A DNA stretch of 64,000 bases from an uncultured Mogibacterium sp. (GCF_938041965.1 NZ_CALISE010000003.1:73627-137626), one strand, 5' to 3'. Shown: positions 7,211 to 16,803, numbered from the stretch's first letter. A program made the numbers and translations. The notes: generated from the letters alone by a model not told the origin.

Positions 7211-8494
7211 ATGTTCGTAGATAGAGCTGAAATAATTATTACATCTGGAAAAGGTGGAGATGGAGCCGTAACCTTTAGACGAGAGCCATACGTTCCAGAA
7301 GGTGGTCCGGATGGTGGCGATGGTGGCGATGGAGGTAATATTATATTTGTTGCCGATAATAACCTTCGCACACTTATGGATTTTAAATACAAGCGTAAGT
7401 ATGAAGCTGAAAATGGTCAGAATGGCATGCGTCGTAAGAAATACGGTAAGCGTGGGGAGGATTTGGAGATAAGAGTTCCTGTTGGAACGATGATTATTGA
7501 CAAAGAATCAGGACTTCCGATGAAGGATATGGCGCATAACGGGGACACACTTGTTGCAGCAAAAGGTGGTAAAGGTGGAAAAGGTAACGTTCATTTTAAG
7601 AATTCCATCAGACAGGCACCTAATTTTGCCGAGGCTGGTGAACTACCTAAAGTTAGAACTGTTATTCTTGAGCTTAAACTCATCGCTGATGTAGGACTCG
7701 TTGGTTTCCCAAATGTTGGAAAATCAACGTTACTTTCCGTTTCCACATGTGCTAAACCTAAAGTTGCAAATTATCACTTCACGACTATAGATCCCAATCT
7801 TGGTGTAGTTGATTTATATGACAAAAGCTTTGTGATGGCAGATATTGCGGGAATTATAGAAGGTGCACATGAAGGTATGGGGCTCGGAATTAAGTTCCTA
7901 AAGCATATTGAGCGCACAAAGGTTCTTATTCATGTGGTTGATGTTTCGGGCAGTGAAGGCAGGGACCCAATAGATGATTATAAGAAGATAATTGATGAGC
8001 TAAGAAAGTACGATGAAAGGCTACTGGCAAAGCCTATGCTTGTAGCTGCAAACAAGATAGATGCCGTTTGCGATGAGGAAAAGCTAACAGAATTTATTGA
8101 ATTTGTTGAAAATGAAGGCAAAAGAGTATTCAAGATTTCTGCTGCGGCTAGACAAGGTATACAAGAACTTCTTAACGCTACAATTAATGAGCTAGATAAT
8201 TATGTTGAACCAGAAGTGGAAGAAGTTGAATACTTTGATTTTGAGAAGGATGAGCTCGATGAAGACTTCAAGAAACTTAAGGCCTATATAGCGTATGACG
8301 GTGCATTTGTTCTCGAAGGTAAGCAGCTTTCTAAAATCTTTAGATCCACTAATTTTACAGATACAGGTTCAATGCGATATTTGTATAAATTTATTGTGGA
8401 TAGAGGCGGCATTAAGATGCTAAAGAAGATTGGTTTGAAAGAGGGAGATACGGTTAGAATAGAAGACTATGAGTTTGAATACTACGATGACTAG
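7211..8494 (+). CDS. obgE: GTPase ObgE/CgtA (ribosome assembly)
   Basis: Essential GTPase of 50S subunit assembly and stress signalling. Domains in order: glycine-rich Obg fold (GGPDGGDGGDGGN about residue 28-40), G domain with G1 GFPNVGKST (165-173), switch region DIAGIIEGAHEGMGLG, NKID specificity motif, and a C-terminal OCT domain (from about residue 350). 427 residues is normal. The rplU-rpmA-obgE order is conserved in bacteria. Confidence 0.96.
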   Translation: MFVDRAEIIITSGKGGDGAVTFRREPYVPEGGPDGGDGGDGGNIIFVADNNLRTLMDFKYKRKYEAENGQNGMRRKKYGKRGEDLEIRVPVGTMIIDKESGLPMKDMAHNGDTLVAAKGGKGGKGNVHFKNSIRQAPNFAEAGELPKVRTVILELKLIADVGLVGFPNVGKSTLLSVSTCAKPKVANYHFTTIDPNLGVVDLYDKSFVMADIAGIIEGAHEGMGLGIKFLKHIERTKVLIHVVDVSGSEGRDPIDDYKKIIDELRKYDERLLAKPMLVAANKIDAVCDEEKLTEFIEFVENEGKRVFKISAAARQGIQELLNATINELDNYVEPEVEEVEYFDFEKDELDEDFKKLKAYIAYDGAFVLEGKQLSKIFRSTNFTDTGSMRYLYKFIVDRGGIKMLKKIGLKEGDTVRIEDYEFEYYDD

Positions 8495-8583
8495 GTAATT
8501 AATTTTCTTTCAAGTTTCTAAAGCTTTCATGTGGCTAAAATTATATCTAGACACTATATAATGTATTTAAGACGTTGTAAGCA

Positions 8584-8635
8584 AAAATAGGTGGATACAT
8601 AATTGCATTATTTGCAGTATGTATTCACCTATTTT
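8584..8635 (+). terminator. Long hairpin after obgE, probable terminator
   Basis: About 18-base near-perfect stem (AAAATAGGTG at 8584 pairing with CACCTATTTT at 8626-8635, extended by ATACATA/TATGTAT). The 5' arm is A-rich and the 3' arm ends in TTTT, the form of a bidirectional terminator. The motifs AATAGGTGGAT and ATTCACCTATT recur in the hairpin after alaS. Bases 8636-8769 show no gene. Confidence 0.65.
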
Positions 8636-8769
8636 ACATTAAAAACCTATATAAAAAATATTTAATACTGTATTGCCAATCTAGAGTACATTGATTTATA
8701 TGGGGTTTTGTGTTGTAAAATAATTATAAATATTATGTATTTACATGTTACTGACTTTCTGATAGACTG

Positions 8770-8798
8770 TTGCAAAATAATTTTCTAAATTGTATTAT
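8770..8798 (+). promoter_or_regulatory. Candidate promoter of comEA
   Basis: TTGCAA (8770-8775), 17-base spacer, TATTAT (8793-8798). Just after it, TACCCC (8814-8819) can pair with GGGGTA (8825-8830), burying the comEA ribosome binding site in a short hairpin. Confidence 0.45.
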
Positions 8799-8834
8799 CT
8801 ATGTAGTTGAATCTACCCCCGGAAGGGGTAATAT

Positions 8835-9467
8835 ATGAAAAAAACAAATAATGACCTGATAAATCGCTTAATTGATTGTATTAGATTCCAATTTGCAAAG
8901 GATAGAAAGCTTAAATATAAGATCGCACTCGTTGTTATTATCCTTATTGGAGCTACAGGCATACACATGAAATCTAGTAATGCTGATACGATCAAGCTTG
9001 ATAAGACGGAAAAAGTCAAAGAAAAGGAACGCCCGCAGGGAACAGACGAATTCTATATAGATATAAGCGGCGCAGTTAATTCACCGGGAGTTTATAAGGT
9101 CAAGAAAAAAACGAGAGTTTTTGAACTTATTGAAAAGGCAGGTGGTCTAAAAGCAGATGCTAATCTAGACGCTTTAAATCAAGCAGAGTTTGTTCAAGAT
9201 GGACAGAAAATCGTTATACCGAGCAATGGAGGTGGGGATTCAAATAAGGAAAGTGAAGATAAATCGAACAATGATGGTGGGATGATTAATATTAATTTGG
9301 CAGATAAGTCAAAACTCATGAGCCTCCCAGGCGTTGGGGATGCGATTGCACAGAGGATTATTGATTATCGAAAGGACCATAGGTTTTCAAAAGTTGAAGA
9401 TTTGAAGCAAGTTAAAGGTGTTGGGGACGCTACATTTGAGAAGTTAAAAAATATGATTACTGTTTAA
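8835..9467 (+). CDS. comEA: ComEA-like competence DNA receptor
   Basis: Membrane-anchored, externally exposed protein that binds double-stranded DNA during transformation. Seen: one transmembrane segment (about residues 29-46, KIALVVIILIGATGI), SLBB domain (about 75-135, DISGAVNSPGVYKVKKKTRV), low-complexity linker, and C-terminal helix-hairpin-helix pair (ININLADKSKLMSLPGVGDA, VKGVGDATFEKLKNM). 210 residues is typical. comEB/comEC are not adjacent in this window. Confidence 0.9.
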   Translation: MKKTNNDLINRLIDCIRFQFAKDRKLKYKIALVVIILIGATGIHMKSSNADTIKLDKTEKVKEKERPQGTDEFYIDISGAVNSPGVYKVKKKTRVFELIEKAGGLKADANLDALNQAEFVQDGQKIVIPSNGGGDSNKESEDKSNNDGGMININLADKSKLMSLPGVGDAIAQRIIDYRKDHRFSKVEDLKQVKGVGDATFEKLKNMITV

Positions 9468-9513
9468 TGCTTAAGTGTGGGCATTAATATTAATGAAAGA
9501 GGGAATGATTATT

Positions 9514-10125
9514 ATGAATAACAAGCATAATCCGATAAAAAAATTTTGTTCTATTAAAAATAATGAATCTATATCATTTGATGCAGAAGATGCGTTAGCG
9601 TTAGTGTTTGCTTCTTGTTTAAATCATGATTGTGAAGTTAGCAAGTGTACATCGTTCAACTATTTTAGAGATTTGAAACTAAGAATTTTGTACGCTGAAA
9701 TTAAAAAGATAATTAGATGCATGGATGAAGGTGATTATGATCTAAGTCAGTTGGTAGATGATCACATTTTGAGAAGTGCATTTGCGGGTTCTGTTTTTAT
9801 GAAAGATGGAATGGGGGCAAGTTATTTAGTAGAAGCAGTCATAATATGCAAGCAACTGCTATCGCGTCAAAATGTTATTATTGCTGGAGAGATATATCGA
9901 CAAGTTGCTGAGCGATTTCATGTGTCTCCTGAGGCGGTTGAGAAGGCTATTCGATACTTTACAAAAGAATTATGGATGGCGTGTAAAGATAAAACTAAAT
10001 GTCTAGCTATTTATAATTTTGTGTTTCCTAGTTTAAATTCGCCACCTACAAATAAAGATACCATCGTTTTCATGGCTATTAAAATGCTCGAAATACAGAA
10101 ACTATTAGAGGCTGTAGCTATATAA
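9514..10125 (+). CDS. Orphan Spo0A C-terminal-like DNA-binding protein
   Basis: 203-residue protein with no receiver domain. The second half resembles the Spo0A effector domain: GMGASYLVEAVIICKQLL, then IYRQVAERFHVSPEAVEKAI (a helix-turn-helix matching the Spo0A pattern YPxIAKKxxTTPSRVERAIR), then RYFTKELWMAC and a closing TNKDTIVFMAIKMLE helix. The first 90 residues have several cysteines and no recognised domain. ATG 9514 is chosen because GAGGG (9499-9503) lies 10 bases before it. Starts 46 bases after comEA, so probably co-transcribed; role unknown, a competence or developmental regulator is only an inference. Confidence 0.7.
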   Translation: MNNKHNPIKKFCSIKNNESISFDAEDALALVFASCLNHDCEVSKCTSFNYFRDLKLRILYAEIKKIIRCMDEGDYDLSQLVDDHILRSAFAGSVFMKDGMGASYLVEAVIICKQLLSRQNVIIAGEIYRQVAERFHVSPEAVEKAIRYFTKELWMACKDKTKCLAIYNFVFPSLNSPPTNKDTIVFMAIKMLEIQKLLEAVAI

Positions 10126-10165
10126 AGTACAATCTTTAGAACCTTTAATTTCGTTGAATGCACTA

Positions 10166-10193
10166 TTGAATCGTGATAAACTGTAAATATTAT
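10166..10193 (+). promoter_or_regulatory. Candidate promoter of nifJ
   Basis: TTGAAT (10166-10171), 16-base spacer, TATTAT (10188-10193), about 50 bases upstream of the nifJ start. Moderate match only. Confidence 0.35.
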
Positions 10194-10242
10194 ATTAATT
10201 GTTCAACTTGCTATTAGTACATGAAAGTAAAGGTATGTAAGT

Positions 10243-13200
10243 ATGAGTAGAGTAAAAAGGGTTAAAAAGACTATGGATGGCAACACGGCTGCGGCCCATG
10301 TTGCTTATGCTTTCTCTGAAGTTTCAGCGATTTATCCAATAACACCATCTTCTGTTATGGCTGAAGTAATCGACAAATGGGCTTCTGAAGGAAGAAAAAA
10401 CTTATTTGGAGAGAGGGTTCGCGTTGTAGAGATGCAATCTGAGGGTGGAGCTGCTGGAGCAGTCCACGGTTCACTTAATGCAGGAGCTTTGACTAGTACT
10501 TATACAGCATCGCAAGGTCTTCTTCTGATGATTCCAAATATGTATAAGATCGCTGGAGAGCGCCTTCCTTGTGTTTTCCATGTGGCAGCAAGAGCAGTAT
10601 CGACGCATGCACTTTCTATTTTTGGTGACCATTCCGATGTTATGGCTGCAAGGGCCACTGGTGTAGGTATGATTGCTGCAAACAGCCCACAGGAAGTTAT
10701 GGATTTGGCTGCTGTATCGCACTTAGCTTCTATAAAGGCAAGCCTCCCTATTGTGCATTTTTTTGATGGTTTTAGGACAAGTCATGAACAGCAGAAGATT
10801 GAAGTATGGGATTATGAAACACTTGATTCGATGCTTGATCATGATGCTGTAGATAGATTCAAGCAGCATGCTAATAACCCATGTCATCCACATCTAATGG
10901 GTTCTGCTGAACAGCCAGAGACATTTTTCCAGCATAATGAAGCTAGAAATGTATTTTATGATGAATCGGTAGATATAATTAAAGGCGTAATGGATCAGGT
11001 TAATGAGAGTATTGGCACTGATTACAAGCCATTTAACTATTATGGTGCAAAAGATGCAACCGATGTAATTATTGCTATGGGCTCTGTATGCGAAACTGCT
11101 GCTGAAGTGGTTGACTATCTAAATGAAAATGGTAGAAAAGTTGGACTAATAAAGGTTAGGCTATTTAGACCATTCTCTAGCAAGTATTTACTGCAGGAGA
11201 TTCCTAGAACCGTAAAAAATATCGCAGTTCTTGATAGGACTAAGGAGCCTGGTTCAAATGGAGAACCACTTTACCTCGATGTTGTGTCTGCACTTGCAGA
11301 TTCGGATGATTTAAATCCTAGATTAACAAGAGGTCGCTATGGACTTGGATCTAAAGATACTCAGCCGGGTGACATTATCGCTGTTTACGATAACATGGCT
11401 GCTGATAATCCAAAGAAAGAATTCACTATTTCTATCACCGACGACGTTACAAATCTTTCTCTAGAGAGAACTTCAAATCCAATTGTTTCTGCAAAAGGAA
11501 CAGTTGCATGTAAATTCTGGGGACTTGGGGCAGATGGAACAGTCGGTGCTAATAAGAACAGCGTTAAGATTATCGGAGATCATACCGACAAGTACGTTCA
11601 AGCATATTTCCAGTATGATTCTAAAAAATCTGGTGGTGTAACTATTTCCCATCTAAGATTTGGAGATGAACCTATTAGATCAACTTATTATGTGAATTCT
11701 GCAGATTTCATAGCCTGCCACAGTGCGGCATATATGCATAAGTATGATATCGTTCAAGACGTTAATCCGGGTGGTAAATTTCTTCTGAATTGCAGTTGGA
11801 CAGATGAAGAGTTAGAAACACATCTTCCTGATGCAGCAAAGAAATATATTGCTGAGAATAATATAGAATTCTATACTTGTGATGCAGTTAAACTTGCTAA
11901 TCAGGTGGGGCTCGGCTCAAGAAGAACTAACACTGTACTACAGGCAGCCTTCTTTAAGATTGCTAATATAATGCCTATTGATAAAGCTATAGAGTACATG
12001 AAGTCTGCAATTAAGAAGAGCTACATGAGTAAAGGTGAAGATGTAGTTAATATGAACTGTAATGCTGTAGATGCGGGAGTTACTCATGTTCATAAGGTTG
12101 AAGTACCAGAGAGATGGAAGAGCATTTCAGTTTCAGATAATAGGGAACAACTTCAGTCTGATAGGACAGACCTTAAGAAGTATCTCAATGATATTTTAAC
12201 GACTGATGCTGCGATGAAAGGTGATGAGATACCTACATCCAAATTTTTAGATGTTGCAGATGGAATGATTCCAGCAGGAACCGCAGCATACGAAAAGCGT
12301 GGTGTTGCCATAGATGTTCCTCTGTGGATTTCTGAAAACTGTATTCAGTGTAACTTGTGCGCATATTCTTGCCCTCATGGGGTTATTAGAGCATTTGCTT
12401 TAAGCGAAGCTGACGCAGAGGCAGCGCAGGCAACGACTTTAAAATCAAAAGCCAACCCAGATCATAGATTTATGATTTCCATATCTACAGTTAACTGTAC
12501 AGGTTGTGGCTCATGTGTTCAGGTATGCCCAGCTAAGGAGAAAGCCCTTAAGATGATTCCTTATGAGGATGAGAGATCAGCAGATCAACAGAGGGTATTC
12601 GATTATGCTAATGACCATACAGATGAGAATGTATTAGATGGAAATGTAGATACACCTCGTAACGTTAGCTTTATAAAGCCACTACTTGAATTCTCAGGCG
12701 CTTGTCCAGGATGTGGTGAAACGCCATATGCTAGACTTGTAACACAGTTATTCGGCGATAGAATGTTTATAGCGAATGCGACGGGCTGTTCTTCAATTTG
12801 GGGTGGTAGTGCACCAAGTACACCTTACACTATAAATCGTGAAGGAAGAGGGCCAGCATGGTCAAATTCTTTATTCGAAGACAATGCTGAGTTTGGACTT
12901 GGAATGGCTGTTTCGATGAATACTCGCCGTAAAGAAATGAAGTCAGCTGTTAAGAGACTTGCAGAAAAGAGTGAATTCTGTGATGTCGCAATGGAATGGC
13001 TCGATGGAATGGAAGATAGCCGTAAGGCTGAAAGCGCTACTAGAAAGCTAATAGAAGTTTGCAAGGATAGTGATGATGCTGATGCTAAATTTGTTACAAA
13101 AAATGCCGATCTACTTCCAAAACCTTCTATCTGGATATTCGGTGGTGACGGATGGGCTTATGATATCGGATACGGTGGTCTTGACCATGTAATCGCTTCC

Positions 13201-13779
13201 GGTGAAAATGTAAATATTCTCGTATTTGATACTGAAGTATACTCGAATACTGGAGGACAAGCTTCTAAGTCTACTCCGGCTGGTGCTATAGCACAGTTCG
13301 CTGCAGCTGGTAAAGCTGTAGGCAAAAAGAACCTTGCGGAAATTGCAATGGCTTATGGTTATGTGTATGTGGCACAAGTTGCAATGGGTGCTAATCCTAC
13401 GCAGACTTTGACGGCTCTAAAAGAAGCAGAAGCATATGATGGGCCTTCCATTGTAATTGCTTATTCACCTTGTATAAATCACGGAATTAGAGCTGGAATG
13501 AATTGCTCTATGAACGAGATGAAGAAAGCGGTTCAGTCTGGTTACTGGAACCTCTTCAGATTTGATCCAAGAAAGGCTATTGAAGGTGATGGTAATCCGT
13601 TCACGCTTGACAGCAAGAAACCAACTCTTGAGTATAAAGAGTTTTTAGATGGAGAAGTTCGATACAGGGCATTAGAGCAATCGAATCCAGAAAGAGCAAA
13701 GAGGCTATTTGACGAGGCAGCTAAACAGGCTGAAGCGAGATACGAAAACCTTGTGAAACGAAGTAAGGGATTTAAATAA
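10243..13779 (+). CDS. nifJ: Pyruvate:ferredoxin (flavodoxin) oxidoreductase, single chain
   Basis: Converts pyruvate and CoA to acetyl-CoA, CO2 and reduced ferredoxin; a key enzyme of anaerobic fermentation. Domains in order: N-terminal pyrimidine-binding TPP half (YPITPSSVMAE), CoA-binding/middle regions, gamma domain, a 2x[4Fe-4S] ferredoxin domain with CIQCNLCAYSCP (from C700) and CTGCGSCVQVCP (from C752), and the C-terminal TPP domain with GDGWAYDIGYGGLDHV (about 968) and a proximal cluster site CPGCGE. 1178 residues is full length. Stands alone between a weak promoter and a strong terminator. Confidence 0.97.
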   Translation: MSRVKRVKKTMDGNTAAAHVAYAFSEVSAIYPITPSSVMAEVIDKWASEGRKNLFGERVRVVEMQSEGGAAGAVHGSLNAGALTSTYTASQGLLLMIPNMYKIAGERLPCVFHVAARAVSTHALSIFGDHSDVMAARATGVGMIAANSPQEVMDLAAVSHLASIKASLPIVHFFDGFRTSHEQQKIEVWDYETLDSMLDHDAVDRFKQHANNPCHPHLMGSAEQPETFFQHNEARNVFYDESVDIIKGVMDQVNESIGTDYKPFNYYGAKDATDVIIAMGSVCETAAEVVDYLNENGRKVGLIKVRLFRPFSSKYLLQEIPRTVKNIAVLDRTKEPGSNGEPLYLDVVSALADSDDLNPRLTRGRYGLGSKDTQPGDIIAVYDNMAADNPKKEFTISITDDVTNLSLERTSNPIVSAKGTVACKFWGLGADGTVGANKNSVKIIGDHTDKYVQAYFQYDSKKSGGVTISHLRFGDEPIRSTYYVNSADFIACHSAAYMHKYDIVQDVNPGGKFLLNCSWTDEELETHLPDAAKKYIAENNIEFYTCDAVKLANQVGLGSRRTNTVLQAAFFKIANIMPIDKAIEYMKSAIKKSYMSKGEDVVNMNCNAVDAGVTHVHKVEVPERWKSISVSDNREQLQSDRTDLKKYLNDILTTDAAMKGDEIPTSKFLDVADGMIPAGTAAYEKRGVAIDVPLWISENCIQCNLCAYSCPHGVIRAFALSEADAEAAQATTLKSKANPDHRFMISISTVNCTGCGSCVQVCPAKEKALKMIPYEDERSADQQRVFDYANDHTDENVLDGNVDTPRNVSFIKPLLEFSGACPGCGETPYARLVTQLFGDRMFIANATGCSSIWGGSAPSTPYTINREGRGPAWSNSLFEDNAEFGLGMAVSMNTRRKEMKSAVKRLAEKSEFCDVAMEWLDGMEDSRKAESATRKLIEVCKDSDDADAKFVTKNADLLPKPSIWIFGGDGWAYDIGYGGLDHVIASGENVNILVFDTEVYSNTGGQASKSTPAGAIAQFAAAGKAVGKKNLAEIAMAYGYVYVAQVAMGANPTQTLTALKEAEAYDGPSIVIAYSPCINHGIRAGMNCSMNEMKKAVQSGYWNLFRFDPRKAIEGDGNPFTLDSKKPTLEYKEFLDGEVRYRALEQSNPERAKRLFDEAAKQAEARYENLVKRSKGFK

Positions 13780-13796
13780 ATAGTTTAAACAAATTG

Positions 13797-13832
13797 CATG
13801 TCATACTCGCTATGCGGGTATGGCATGTTTAT
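13797..13832 (+). terminator. Rho-independent terminator after nifJ
   Basis: 14-base stem CATGTCATACTCGC (13797-13810)/GCGGGTATGGCATG (13814-13827) with two wobble pairs, TAT loop, then TTTATCT. Confidence 0.85.
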
Positions 13833-13860
13833 CTAATTAGAAAAAAAGAAAAGGTGCATG

Positions 13861-14028
13861 ATGAAAAAAGAAAAAATTGATAGAATTAATGAGCTCGCAA
13901 AAAAAAGCAAGAGCGAAGGTTTAACAGTTGAAGAGACGTTGGAACAAGCAGAGCTCCGCAAGGAATTTTTGGCTGATATTAAAAAAGACGTAAAAAGTCA
14001 ACTTGAATGCATAGAAATTGTTGATTAA
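13861..14028 (+). CDS. DUF896 (YnzC/UPF0291) family small protein
   Basis: 55-residue protein beginning MKKEKIDRINELAKKSKSEG and continuing LTVEETLEQAELRKEFL, the DUF896 signature. In Bacillus subtilis the family member YnzC belongs to the SOS-controlled yneA-yneB-ynzC operon; its function is unknown. Here it is separated from the yneA-like gene and no LexA box is seen in front. A second ATG lies three bases earlier (13858); 13861 fits the AAGG site better. Sits alone between the nifJ terminator and alaS. Confidence 0.85.
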   Translation: MKKEKIDRINELAKKSKSEGLTVEETLEQAELRKEFLADIKKDVKSQLECIEIVD

Positions 14029-14116
14029 TTATAATTCTTAATGCTCTAATTACTTGTGAATATCGATGTTTCAGTATAAAATATAAGCATTGTATATAAA
14101 GGGAGATTTTTTTTAA

Positions 14117-16717
14117 ATGGAAAAACTTGGTCTTAATGAAATAAGAGATTTATTCCGTGATTTCTTTGTTAGTAAGGGTCACTATGCAGCGGGAAGTGCA
14201 TCTTTGATTCCCAAAAATGATAAAAGTTTGCTTATTATTAATTCTGGCATGGCACCATTAAAGGCATATTTTGCAGGAGTTGAGACACCTCCGTCTAAAC
14301 GGATGACCACTTGTCAGAAATGTATAAGAACTGGAGATATAGATAATGTTGGAAAGACTGCACGTCATGGTACGTTCTTTGAGATGCTTGGAAACTTCAG
14401 TTTTGGAGATTATTTTAAAGAAGAGTCATTAACATGGGGATGGGAGTTTATTACAGAACATCTGAATATGCCTAAGGATAAACTTTGGGCTACTATATAT
14501 CAGGATGACGATGAAGCATATGACATATGGATAAAACTAGGAATGCCTGCTGAAAGGATAGTAAGGCTCGGGAAAGAAGACAACTTCTGGGAAATAGGCC
14601 TTGGTCCATGTGGACCGTGTTCCGAGATTTACTATGATAGAGGTGAAGCATATGGCTGTGGTGCACCTGACTGTAAACCAGGCTGTGAGTGTGACAGGTA
14701 TATAGAATTCTGGAATCATGTATTTTCACAGTTTTCGAAGGAAGAGGACGGATCATATTCAAATTTAGCGCATCCTAATATTGATACTGGAATGGGACTT
14801 GAAAGACTTGCCTGCATTATGCAAGATGTAGATTCTATATTTGATATAGATACTATTAGAAAGATACTTGACTCAGTTGCACAAATGGCAGGAGTTGACT
14901 ATCAAGCTGGAAATGAACAGAATGATGTAAGTTTGAGAATAATTACTGATCATTTGCGATCTATGGTATTTATGATCGCAGATGGAATTATGCCAAGTAA
15001 TGAAGGAAGAGGATACGTTTTAAGGCGTCTTATCAGAAGGGCGGCTAGACATGGTAGACTCCTAGGAATTAAAGAAAATAATTTTCTAGCTAAGCTTATG
15101 GATTCTGTAGTAGAAGTTTCTGGCGGGGCATATCCTGAGCTAGTCGAAAAGCATGACTACATAAAGAAGCTTATAGCTATCGAGGAAGAGCAGTTTGCAA
15201 AGACCATGGATAATGGCATGGGAATTCTTGAAGAATACATTGCAAAGCTGGATAAAAGCGATAAGATGGTATTAGATGGTGCAGATGCATTTAAACTTTA
15301 TGATACTTACGGATTCCCTGTAGAGATGACTGAAGAAATCCTGGCTGAGAGAGGAATTTCTGTTGATATGGAGGGCTTCAAGGAAAATATGAACCGCCAG
15401 AAGGAACTCGCACGTCAGGGGCAAAAATCCACAGAAGATGTAGCATGGAAGGATGCAGCTGACTACGATAAATTGCCAAAGAGTAAATTCCTAGGCTATA
15501 CGGAATTAGATTCTAACGCTAAAGTTTTATATGTAAACAGTAGTGAGGGTAAGAATCTGCTTATTTTCGACAAGACTCCTTTCTATGCTACTGGCGGAGG
15601 CCAGCTTCATGATACAGGCGTGATTATCATAGCTGATAAGGAATATCACGTAAATGATGTAACTAAAGAAAATGATATCTTTTTACACTTTGTTGATGAA
15701 TCAGTTGATAATGTAAATGTCGGAGACACTGCAGAGCTAAAGGTTGATGTAACAAATAGAAATAGAACAGCTAGAGGACACAGTGCAACACATATTCTTC
15801 AGCAAGCCCTTAAGGATGTCCTTGGAGAGCACGTATCACAGGCTGGTTCTTATGTTGATAATCACTATCTTAGATTTGATTTTAATCACTTCGAGGCTAT
15901 GACTCATGATCAGATTAAAGAGGTAGAAGATATTGTCAACGATAAGATTGATGCATTTCTTCCGATTCTTATGCAGGAAATGCCAATCGAGGAAGCTCAG
16001 AAGATGGGAGCTACTGCTATCTTTGGTGAAAAGTATGGTGAGATCGTTCGCGTTGTAAGCATGGGCGATTATAGCGTAGAATTCTGTGGTGGTACTCATA
16101 TCGACAATACTGGTAAAATCGGTGCATTCAAGATTGTTTCTGAAGCTGGTATTGCATCTGGTATCAGAAGAATTGAAGCAATTACTGGAACTCAGGTTAT
16201 CGGTTATACTGAAGACAAAGAATCAGTAATTTCAAATGTATGTGCAACACTTAAGTCTAATGCTAGTGATATTGAAAAGAAAGCTGCTCAGCTGGTTTCT
16301 GACAATAAGGAACTTGAGAAGACAATTAAATCTTTAAAGGCAGATGAAATTGCAGGTTCACTTGATGAAATCATCGCATCTGGTTCTGATATAAATGGGA
16401 TCAAGCTAATAACGAAGAGGTTCGACAATACAGATGTTACTCAACTTAGAGAGATGGCAGATGCTATAAAGTCCAGCGAGGCTAAGTCTATTTTCGTTGC
16501 TGCATCTGTAAATGATGGTAAGATTGCAATTCTTGTTTCTGTAAGTGATGAACTTGTAAGCGGAGGCTTCCATGCTGGAAAGCTAGTTAAGGAAATTGCT
16601 CAGGTTGCCGGCGGTAATGGAGGCGGAAAGGCTGGAATGGCGCAGGCCGGAGCAAAGGATGAAAGCAAGTTAGAAGAAGCATTCGAATTAGCAAAGACTC
16701 TAGTTGCAAATAATTAA
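14117..16717 (+). CDS. alaS: Alanine--tRNA ligase
   Basis: Charges tRNA-Ala and edits mischarged Ser/Gly. Seen: class II catalytic N-domain (LNEIRDLFRDFFVSKGH, MTTCQKCIRTGDIDNVG, FFEMLGNFSFGDYF), editing domain with the zinc site HSATH (H555, H559) and CGGTH (C657, H661), and a C-terminal DHHA1/C-Ala oligomerisation region ending in the glycine-rich GGNGGGKAGMAQAG. 866 residues is full length. No T-box was seen upstream. Followed by ireB and ruvX in the standard Firmicute order. Confidence 0.97.
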   Translation: MEKLGLNEIRDLFRDFFVSKGHYAAGSASLIPKNDKSLLIINSGMAPLKAYFAGVETPPSKRMTTCQKCIRTGDIDNVGKTARHGTFFEMLGNFSFGDYFKEESLTWGWEFITEHLNMPKDKLWATIYQDDDEAYDIWIKLGMPAERIVRLGKEDNFWEIGLGPCGPCSEIYYDRGEAYGCGAPDCKPGCECDRYIEFWNHVFSQFSKEEDGSYSNLAHPNIDTGMGLERLACIMQDVDSIFDIDTIRKILDSVAQMAGVDYQAGNEQNDVSLRIITDHLRSMVFMIADGIMPSNEGRGYVLRRLIRRAARHGRLLGIKENNFLAKLMDSVVEVSGGAYPELVEKHDYIKKLIAIEEEQFAKTMDNGMGILEEYIAKLDKSDKMVLDGADAFKLYDTYGFPVEMTEEILAERGISVDMEGFKENMNRQKELARQGQKSTEDVAWKDAADYDKLPKSKFLGYTELDSNAKVLYVNSSEGKNLLIFDKTPFYATGGGQLHDTGVIIIADKEYHVNDVTKENDIFLHFVDESVDNVNVGDTAELKVDVTNRNRTARGHSATHILQQALKDVLGEHVSQAGSYVDNHYLRFDFNHFEAMTHDQIKEVEDIVNDKIDAFLPILMQEMPIEEAQKMGATAIFGEKYGEIVRVVSMGDYSVEFCGGTHIDNTGKIGAFKIVSEAGIASGIRRIEAITGTQVIGYTEDKESVISNVCATLKSNASDIEKKAAQLVSDNKELEKTIKSLKADEIAGSLDEIIASGSDINGIKLITKRFDNTDVTQLREMADAIKSSEAKSIFVAASVNDGKIAILVSVSDELVSGGFHAGKLVKEIAQVAGGNGGGKAGMAQAGAKDESKLEEAFELAKTLVANN

Positions 16718-16725
16718 GTTAGGTA

Positions 16726-16761
16726 GATAATAGGTGGATGGATTATAATTCACCTATTATC
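16726..16761 (+). terminator. Hairpin after alaS
   Basis: 11-base stem GATAATAGGTG (16726-16736)/CACCTATTATC (16751-16761). No T-run follows, so termination is uncertain. Shares AATAGGTGGAT and ATTCACCTATT with the hairpin after obgE. Confidence 0.45.
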
Positions 16762-16803
16762 ACTAAATATATCTCGCTAAATTCTATTAAATAGGAGGAA
16801 GAT

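Noticed and set aside
14029..14116. T-box leader before alaS
   Set aside because: Only 88 bases, with no T-box or specifier-like structure and no terminator.
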